Shown: positions 58,826 to 64,000 of the stretch, one piece after another
Layout of the letters: each line of letters starts with the position of its first letter
Numbering within the stretch: position 1 is the first letter of the stretch
From: JAJCZZ01 sp964569085
Lineage (GTDB): Bacteria; Gemmatimonadota; Gemmatimonadetes; Longimicrobiales; Gaopeijiaceae
Direction: 5' to 3'
Length of the DNA stretch: 64,000 nucleotides
NCBI GenBank assembly: GCA_964569085.1
Contig: CAZMTA010000002.1
Coordinates: 62,001 to 126,000, forward strand
Notes under the pieces: model-generated
Seen by the model: the letters and a program-made list of their open reading frames with translations, nothing else
Told to the model about the DNA's origin: nothing
Database searches by the model: none
Position numbers and translations under genes: made by a program

Positions 58826-59803
58826 TTGGCCGCGATTCGTGACTTCATGGAGACGCAGTTCCGCCACTTCAACGCCCGGGAGGCGCTCTGGGCCGCGCGG
58901 GCCTGGGAGGACCACCTGGAGCAGGGGGGCAAGATGCTCGTCTCCCTGGCCGGGGCCATGTCCACGGCGGAGCTGGGGATCAGCCTGGCCGAGATGATCC
59001 GCCGGGGGAAGGTCCACGCCATCTCCTGCACCGGGGCCAACCTCGAGGAGGACGTCTTCAACCTCCTGGCCAACCAGGAGTACGAGATCATCCCCTCCTG
59101 GCGGGAGCTCTCGGCGGAGGACGAGGTGGCGCTCTACGAGCGGGGGATGAACCGGGTCACCGACACCTGCATCCCCGAGACGGTCATGCGCCACATCGAG
59201 CGTCGGCTGCTCCGCCTCTGGCAGGACGCGGCGGAGCGGGGCGAGCGGAAGACGCCGTCGGAGTTCCTCTTCGAGCTCCTGGGGGACGAGACCCTGGAGG
59301 AGCACTACCAGATCGACCCGAAGCACTCCTGGATGCTCGCGGCGCGGGAGGTGGGGATCCCGGTGTGGACGCCGGGGTGGGAGGACTCCACCACGGGCAA
59401 CATCTTCGCCGCCAACGTCATGGCGGGGAATCTGCCGGACCATCTCTGCGTGAAGACGGGGACCGAGCAGTTCCAGGGGCTCATGGAGTGGTACATCGCC
59501 AACCACGGAGGCGGCGAGACCCCGTCCGTGGGCTTCTTCCAGATCGGCGGCGGCATCGCCGGGGACTTCGCCATCTGCGCGGTCCCCTGCATGATCCAGG
59601 ACCTGAAGATGGAGGTCCCCTACTGGGGCTACTTCGCCCAGATCACCGACGCCAACCCCTCGTACGGGGGCTACTCCGGCGCCCCGGCCAACGAGAAGAT
59701 CACCTGGGGGAAGCTGGCCGGACCCGAGACGCCGCGCTTCAACGTCAACTCCGACGCCAGCATCGTGGCGCCCCTGGTCTTCCGCTACATCCTGGAGGGG
59801 TAG
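58826..59803 (+). CDS. Deoxyhypusine-synthase-like protein
   Basis: A 325-residue protein of the deoxyhypusine/homospermidine synthase family. NAD-binding and fold motifs include MLVSLAGAMSTAELGISLAE, HAISCTGANLEEDVFNLL, GWEDSTTGNIFAANVMAGNL and GGGIAGDFAICAVPCMIQD. The active-site lysine region is ANEKITWGKLAGP with Lys296, matching the WGK lysine of eukaryotic and archaeal enzymes. Bacteria lack eIF5A, so this bacterial form probably uses another acceptor such as putrescine or agmatine, or an unknown protein. A TTG start at 58826 follows GGAGG. Confidence 0.9.
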   Translation: MAAIRDFMETQFRHFNAREALWAARAWEDHLEQGGKMLVSLAGAMSTAELGISLAEMIRRGKVHAISCTGANLEEDVFNLLANQEYEIIPSWRELSAEDEVALYERGMNRVTDTCIPETVMRHIERRLLRLWQDAAERGERKTPSEFLFELLGDETLEEHYQIDPKHSWMLAAREVGIPVWTPGWEDSTTGNIFAANVMAGNLPDHLCVKTGTEQFQGLMEWYIANHGGGETPSVGFFQIGGGIAGDFAICAVPCMIQDLKMEVPYWGYFAQITDANPSYGGYSGAPANEKITWGKLAGPETPRFNVNSDASIVAPLVFRYILEG

Positions 59804-59813
59804 GGGTCGCGGG

Positions 59814-60722
59814 TCACCGGCCCCCGCCGGCGGCGCCCTCCAGCACCTTGAGCGGCTCGTCCAGCGTACGGGTACCGGCCTCGGTGAAGTCCAGGGTGAT
59901 GGTGGAGAAGGGGATGGCCACGTCGTTCTCGGCGAAGGCGTCGTAGAGGCGGATCATGGCGTCGGAGCGGGCCTTCAGGAAGGTGCTCTGCTCCGAGTCC
60001 ACGAGCCAGAAGCACACCGTGAAGTTGATCGAGCTTCCGCCGAACTCCTCGTACCAGAAGTCCGCCTCCCGGTCCGGGTCCCGGCCCTCCACCCCGTCCA
60101 TGGCCGCCAGCGCCACGCGGCGCGCCTTCTCCAGGTCGTCCCCGTAGGAGACGCCGCAGGAGAGGTCCACCCGCCGGGCCGTGGCGTTGGAGTAGTTGGT
60201 GAGGGGCTCCCCGTAGACCTCTCCGTTGGGGATCCGGACCACGTGGCCCTGGGGCATGCGCACCAGCGTCGTGCGCAGGTCCACCTCCTCGACCCGGCCC
60301 ATGAAGCCGTTGGACTCGATGAGATCCCCGTCGGTGAACGGGCGCCGCACCGAGATGAGCACGCCGGCGATGAAGTTCTCGGCGATGTCCTGGAAGGCGA
60401 ACCCCAGGGCCAGGCCGAGGATGCCGACGCCGGCCAGCAGCGACGTCACGGTCTTGTCGAGCTGGAGGATCCCCAGCGCCAGGAAGACCCCGAGGGCCAG
60501 CACGGCCACGTAGGCGGCGGTGCCCACCAGGCTCTTCACCGGGCCGTGATCCGTGGCGCGGTTCATGAGCGCCTGGACCGCGGAGCGCGCCCCCTTGGCC
60601 AGCGCCACGAAGAGGAGCAGGAGGAGGATCGCCACCACCAGCTCCGGCAGCATGCGGACGAAGGCTTCGAGCCAGTCGGTGACCTCCGTCAGGCTGTTCT
60701 GCAGGGCTCCGCTCAGGTCCAT
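59814..60722 (-). CDS. MscS-family mechanosensitive ion channel
   Basis: A 302-residue small-conductance channel. Three membrane helices are visible: about 25-47 (LPELVVAILLLLLFVALAKG), 65-88 (VGTAAYVAVLALGVFLALGI) and the pore helix about 95-125 (LLAGVGILGLALGFAFQDIA) with small residues and Gly spacing. The MscS beta domain follows (RRPFTDGDLIESNGFMGRVE, VDLRTTLVRMPQGHVVRIPN) and ends in a C-terminal alpha/beta domain. It opens on hypo-osmotic shock to release solutes from the cytosol. It converges on the deoxyhypusine-synthase-like gene with 10 bases between stops. Confidence 0.93.
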   Translation of the reverse strand: MDLSGALQNSLTEVTDWLEAFVRMLPELVVAILLLLLFVALAKGARSAVQALMNRATDHGPVKSLVGTAAYVAVLALGVFLALGILQLDKTVTSLLAGVGILGLALGFAFQDIAENFIAGVLISVRRPFTDGDLIESNGFMGRVEEVDLRTTLVRMPQGHVVRIPNGEVYGEPLTNYSNATARRVDLSCGVSYGDDLEKARRVALAAMDGVEGRDPDREADFWYEEFGGSSINFTVCFWLVDSEQSTFLKARSDAMIRLYDAFAENDVAIPFSTITLDFTEAGTRTLDEPLKVLEGAAGGGR

Positions 60723-60803
60723 CGCGCGACTCCTCGTCTCGGGGGAGGGGGTGGGGCGCCCCTCCGCCGTCGGCGGGGCGCGTCCCGGGGCCGGTCCGCC
60801 CTG

Positions 60804-61412
60804 CTATCCCCCGACGTCCCCGGTCGTTTCGGGAGCCCCGGGCGCGGCCGCCCGGTCCACCACCCGCTGCAGGTCCCGGGCCAGGCCCGCCATCTGGTCC
60901 TGTCCCAGCCCCTGGCCCACCCAGCTCGCCAGGTGGATGAGGAGGAGGGCGGGGACCCCGACCCACACGGCCCACAGGCCCCAGGAAGCCTCGCCGGAGA
61001 CGTGCTGGACGTACCCCAGGATGCCCCCGAGCACCACCAGGAAGACGATCCCGAAGTAGAGGAACATGAAGAAGGTCCAGACCTCGGGGTGGGGGGCGAA
61101 GCGGCCGAACAGGGCGGCTCCGTCCTCGTCCTCGTCCAGGCGGATCGAGAGGTGGGGCGACCAGAGGCGCCGCTCCCCGCCGGGGACGTGGATCTCCGCC
61201 CACCGGCCCTTCCCCTGCCACCGCCCCACCAGCTCGGGGTCGTCGGCCAGGGAGGCCCGGAGGCGGGCCACGGCCTCGTCCCGGGGCCAGGGGAGGGCGC
61301 GGGTGAAGGTCGGGCGCATGCGGGCGGTGGGCGCCGCCGGCGCCGCCACGCCCTCCCCCGCGGCCGCGTCCCCGGGAAGGCCCCGGGCGGCGTCGGCCCC
61401 GTCCGGGCTCAC
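60804..61412 (-). CDS. Membrane protein of unknown function, coupled to the M20 peptidase
   Basis: A 202-residue protein from a GTG that overlaps the M20 peptidase stop (GTGA). Residues about 30-115 form a soluble domain (RMRPTFTRALPWPRDEAVAR, HVPGGERRLWSPHLSIRLDE). Two membrane helices follow (WTFFMFLYFGIVFLVVLGGI, GLWAVWVGVPALLLIHLASW) and a short helical tail (LARDLQRVVDRAA). An ATG at 61320 is an alternative start that would drop the Ala-rich N-terminus. I do not recognise the family. Confidence 0.7.
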   Translation of the reverse strand: MSPDGADAARGLPGDAAAGEGVAAPAAPTARMRPTFTRALPWPRDEAVARLRASLADDPELVGRWQGKGRWAEIHVPGGERRLWSPHLSIRLDEDEDGAALFGRFAPHPEVWTFFMFLYFGIVFLVVLGGILGYVQHVSGEASWGLWAVWVGVPALLLIHLASWVGQGLGQDQMAGLARDLQRVVDRAAAPGAPETTGDVGG

Positions 61413-62728
61413 GGCACCGGGCCGGCCAGCCCCGCCTCGGCGGTGAGGAGGAGGAGCGCCCGCTGGATGGCCAGGTGGCCGTCCTCGTTGCGCCACCACT
61501 CGTCGGGGGAGTGGCCGTTCCCGCCGTCGCCGCCCCGCCCGATGGTCACGGCGGGCACGCCGAGGGAGATGGGGATGTTGCTGTCCGTGGAGGACCGGGC
61601 CAGCTCGCCCTCGCCTCCGAAGGCGGTGGTGGAGGCCAGCGCGCGCTGGACCAGGGGCGTGGAGGCGGGCATCTCGCCGGAGGGGCGGTCCCCGATCTTG
61701 TCCTTGTCCACCGTCAGGGGCGGACCCTCCCGGCGGAGCGCGTTCTCCTCCTCCAGCGCCCGGTCCATGGCCGCCAGGAAGACCGCCTCGATCTCACCCA
61801 GGCTCGCGGGGCTCACCGAGCGCATGTCCACCTCCATCCAGCTCTCGAAGGGGATGGAGTTCACCGAGGTCCCGCCGCCGATGCGGCCCACGTTGTAGCT
61901 GGTGCGGGGGCCGGAGCGGGTGAGGGTGTCGGCCACGTCCTGGAAGTGGCGCACCGCCCGGCTCATGGCGTGGGCCGGGTTGGCCAGGCCGAAGGCCCCC
62001 CAGGAGTGGCCGCCGGGGCCCCGGAAGGTCACGCGGTAGCGCACCGAGCCGAGGCCGGCGTTGACGATGCGGTCCAGCCCGCCGCCGTCCACCTCGATCC
62101 AGGCGTCGATGGGGTCGGCGCCGTCGCGGAAGAGGTGCTTCATCCCCCGGAGGTCGCCGAGGCCCTCCTCGCCCACCACGCCCACGAAGAGGACGTCGTC
62201 CTCGGTCTCGACGCCGGCTTCCTCCATGGCGCGGAGGGCGGTCAGCACCACCACCAGGCCGCGGGTGTCGTCGCCGATGCCCGGGGCGTACAGCGTGTCG
62301 CCGCGCATGCGGACCGTGACGTCGGTGCCCTCGGGGAAGACGGTGTCCAGGTGGCCGCCCAGAGCCACGACGCGCTCGCCGGTGGTGCCCCGCCGGAGCG
62401 CCAGGACGTTGCCTTCCTCGTCGATCCAGACGCTGTCCGCGCCGGCCTCCCGGAGGAGCTCGGCGTAGCGCTCCGCCCGCTCGTCCTCCATGAAGGGGGG
62501 CGCCGGGATCTCGGTCAGCTCCACCAGCCGCTCCATGGACCAGGGGTCGAGCCGCTCCACCCGCTGGAAGGCCTCGCGGATGCGCGGGTTGGCCATGAGG
62601 GACTCCATCTCCCCCGTGTAGCGGGCCTCCGCGTCCTGGGCGGAGAGGCCGGGAGCGGTGGGGACGGCGAGGGCGAGGAGGAGAGCGGAACGGAGGAGGC
62701 GTCGGGACGCCGGCAGCGAAAGACCCAT
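61409..62728 (-). CDS. Exported M20-family zinc peptidase
   Basis: A 439-residue protein with signal peptide (RSALLLALAVPTAPGLSAQ). M20 metal ligands and catalytic residues are clear: GGHLDTVFPEGTD (His and Asp), GIGDDTRGLVVVLTALRAM (bridging Asp) and VGVVGEEGLGDLRGMKH (catalytic Glu and ligand). A lid/dimerisation domain contains FRGPGGHSWGAFGLANPAHA. The ending HSPDEWWRNEDGHLAIQ supplies the last His. It resembles tripeptidase/PepT-like peptidases and likely trims peptides in the periplasm. The ATG at 62728 places the signal peptide correctly. Confidence 0.92.
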   Translation of the reverse strand: MGLSLPASRRLLRSALLLALAVPTAPGLSAQDAEARYTGEMESLMANPRIREAFQRVERLDPWSMERLVELTEIPAPPFMEDERAERYAELLREAGADSVWIDEEGNVLALRRGTTGERVVALGGHLDTVFPEGTDVTVRMRGDTLYAPGIGDDTRGLVVVLTALRAMEEAGVETEDDVLFVGVVGEEGLGDLRGMKHLFRDGADPIDAWIEVDGGGLDRIVNAGLGSVRYRVTFRGPGGHSWGAFGLANPAHAMSRAVRHFQDVADTLTRSGPRTSYNVGRIGGGTSVNSIPFESWMEVDMRSVSPASLGEIEAVFLAAMDRALEEENALRREGPPLTVDKDKIGDRPSGEMPASTPLVQRALASTTAFGGEGELARSSTDSNIPISLGVPAVTIGRGGDGGNGHSPDEWWRNEDGHLAIQRALLLLTAEAGLAGPVP

Positions 62729-62918
62729 GGAGTGCGCGGGGCTGAGAGGGAACGGTGGATCGAAGAGACAAATGGGCCCGGGCGCGCCGCGGGGCAACGG
62801 GGGGGCGGGGTGGCTCCCCGCAGCCCGGCCCCTTGGCTACCTTTCGACGACAGGGTCCCGGACGGTCCCTCCCCCGCTTCCCCGGGCCTGCGCTTCCACT
62901 CGGCAGGAAAGGACCGCC

Positions 62919-64000
62919 ATGACGCAACGTTGCCGTTCCCTCGTCGTCACCCTCCTCCTGGCCGGCTTCGCCGCCGCGCCCTCCTCCGCCCAGCAGGCGG
63001 ATCCGGAGCCGCTCCCCCGGACGAACCAGGAGATCTTCGCGCCCCTGCGCCTTCCGGACCCCGACGCGGTACGCACCGCGCGCGGCACCCCGGGCCCGGA
63101 GTACTGGCAGCAGCGGGCCGACTACCGCATCGAGGTCGCCCTGGAGCCGGCCTCCCACCGGGTGACCGGCGCCGAGACCATCACCTACACGAACCACTCG
63201 CCCGACGCGCTCCCCTTCCTGTGGGTGCAGCTCGAGCAGAACCTCTTCCGGCCGGGGAGCCGGGGCGCCCTCCTCAACGCGGGGGACCGGGCCCGGTGGC
63301 GCGGGGCCTTCCCCGACGGGGGCTTCGAGCTGGGCCGGGTGGCCGTGGTCCAGGACGGCCGCCGCTACGAGCCCGCGATCCGGGTGGACGGCACCCGCAT
63401 GCGGGTGGACCTGGCCCGGCCCATGGATCCCCACGGCGATCGCCTGGAGCTGGAGATCGCCTGGACCTTCGTCGTGCCCGAGTACGGGGCAGACCGGATG
63501 GGGCGGCTGGAGACGGAGCGGGGCTGGGTGTACGAGCTGGCCCAGTGGTATCCCCGGATGTACGTCTACGACGACGTGAACGGCTGGAACCACCTCCCCT
63601 ACCTGGGGCAGGGCGAGTTCTACCTGGAGTACGGCGACTTCGAGGTGGAGATCGTGGCCCCCCGGGACGTGGTGGTGGTGGCCGGCGGGGAGCTCACCAA
63701 CCCCGACGAGGTCCTCACCGACGTCCAGCTCCAGCGGTGGCGCCGGGCGCACGCGTCGAGCGAGCCCGTCCCCATCGTGGCCCCCCACGAGGTCGGGACG
63801 CCCGCGAGCCGGCCCGAGGGCTACGGGCCCCTCACCTGGCGCTTCCGTCTGGAGAACGCCCGCGACTTCTCGTGGGCGGCGTCCCGGGCCTTCATCTGGG
63901 ACGCCGCGTCCTGGGAGGGGATCCTCCTCCAGTCGGCCTATCCCCACGAGGGGCTCGGCGACGCGGAGAATCCCGGGTGGGAGCGCTCCACCGAGTACCT
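62919..64000 (+). CDS. Exported M1-family metallopeptidase, 3' end cut by the window edge
   Basis: The first 360 codons are visible. A signal peptide (LVVTLLLAGFAAAPSSAQQ) precedes the M1 N-terminal beta domain: EYWQQRADYRIEVALEPASH, VTGAETITYTNHSPDALPFL, and LAQWYPRMYVYDDVNGWNHL. The segment ENARDFSWAASRAFIWDAAS is typical of the region just before the gluzincin active site. The HExxH zinc motif and GxMEN-like motif are beyond the window. These enzymes are periplasmic aminopeptidases related to leukotriene-A4 hydrolase. The ATG at 62919 follows AGGAAAGGA. It is divergent from the M20 gene. Confidence 0.88.
   Translation, partial: MTQRCRSLVVTLLLAGFAAAPSSAQQADPEPLPRTNQEIFAPLRLPDPDAVRTARGTPGPEYWQQRADYRIEVALEPASHRVTGAETITYTNHSPDALPFLWVQLEQNLFRPGSRGALLNAGDRARWRGAFPDGGFELGRVAVVQDGRRYEPAIRVDGTRMRVDLARPMDPHGDRLELEIAWTFVVPEYGADRMGRLETERGWVYELAQWYPRMYVYDDVNGWNHLPYLGQGEFYLEYGDFEVEIVAPRDVVVVAGGELTNPDEVLTDVQLQRWRRAHASSEPVPIVAPHEVGTPASRPEGYGPLTWRFRLENARDFSWAASRAFIWDAASWEGILLQSAYPHEGLGDAENPGWERSTEY

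Noticed and set aside
1..64000. Prophage, insertion sequence, CRISPR array, rRNA or tRNA genes
   Set aside because: Looked for by eye. No integrase, transposase, spaced direct repeats or tRNA-like cloverleaf with a TTCGA-type arm was found. Covariance-model searches would be needed to be certain for small RNAs.

Overview
The window is very GC-rich, densely packed bacterial chromosome with strong G/C bias at third codon positions. Several traits point to the phylum Gemmatimonadota: two PadR-regulator plus ADOP-type permease modules, TonB receptor/DUF4249-like pairs, exported S9, M20 and M1 peptidases, and a PQQ dehydrogenase with its own cytochrome c. This assignment is an inference from gene content; no rRNA or other phylogenetic marker was seen. 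No prophage, insertion sequence, CRISPR array or tRNA was recognised.

Layout. 1-1770 (minus): GGDEF-like protein, cytochrome c and a PQQ dehydrogenase that runs off the left edge, joined by 4-base overlaps. 1940-4628 (plus): alpha/beta hydrolase, prolyl-tRNA editing protein, membrane protein, SET-domain protein. 4707-12169 (minus): amidase, PadR/ADOP module 1, S9 glutamyl-endopeptidase-like protease. 12364-15008: a thiol-redox cluster made of a CcdA/DsbD-type membrane protein and a TlpA-like thioredoxin (plus), facing a peroxiredoxin (minus) whose active-site codon is an in-frame TGA followed by a bacterial SECIS-like hairpin. I read it as a selenoprotein. Between the two convergent transcripts lies a 783-base noncoding region with two related palindromic elements and an array of GAA-loop hairpins. 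15117-19360: exported protein, multihaem-like lipoprotein with a DUF5777-like protein, POT peptide transporter. 19383-21482 (minus): MerR-TPR protein, Ku, cold-shock protein. 21700-27823 (minus): gltBD glutamate synthase. 28255-32196: glycan-binding-like lipoprotein and DUF2207 protein. 32350-35351: PadR/ADOP module 2. 35388-41948: DUF1028 protein, LigD (NHEJ partner of Ku), cNMP-GGDEF protein, D-cysteine desulfhydrase-like enzyme, histone-deacetylase-like protein. 42086-46618: TonB receptor, lipoprotein, zinc alcohol dehydrogenase. 46619-46943: a second structured intergenic region. 46944-51470: uridine kinase, DtxR regulator, pseudopilin pair, ApaG, membrane protein, small protein. 51477-58214: six-hairpin glycosidase-like protein, then enoyl-CoA hydratase, NDP-forming acyl-CoA synthetase and gamma-glutamyltransferase as a tight operon. 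58224-64000: small membrane protein, deoxyhypusine-synthase-like protein, MscS channel, M20 peptidase, and the start of an M1 peptidase.

How the genes fit together. Stop/start overlaps of 4 bases are very common, so many neighbours are probably translationally coupled. The clearest functional groupings are PQQ dehydrogenase with cytochrome c, CcdA with TlpA and the seleno-peroxiredoxin (periplasmic thiol/peroxide chemistry), Ku with LigD (end joining, unlinked), gltB with gltD, and each PadR with its own ADOP. The most notable observations are the selenocysteine peroxiredoxin and the structured noncoding DNA beside it.
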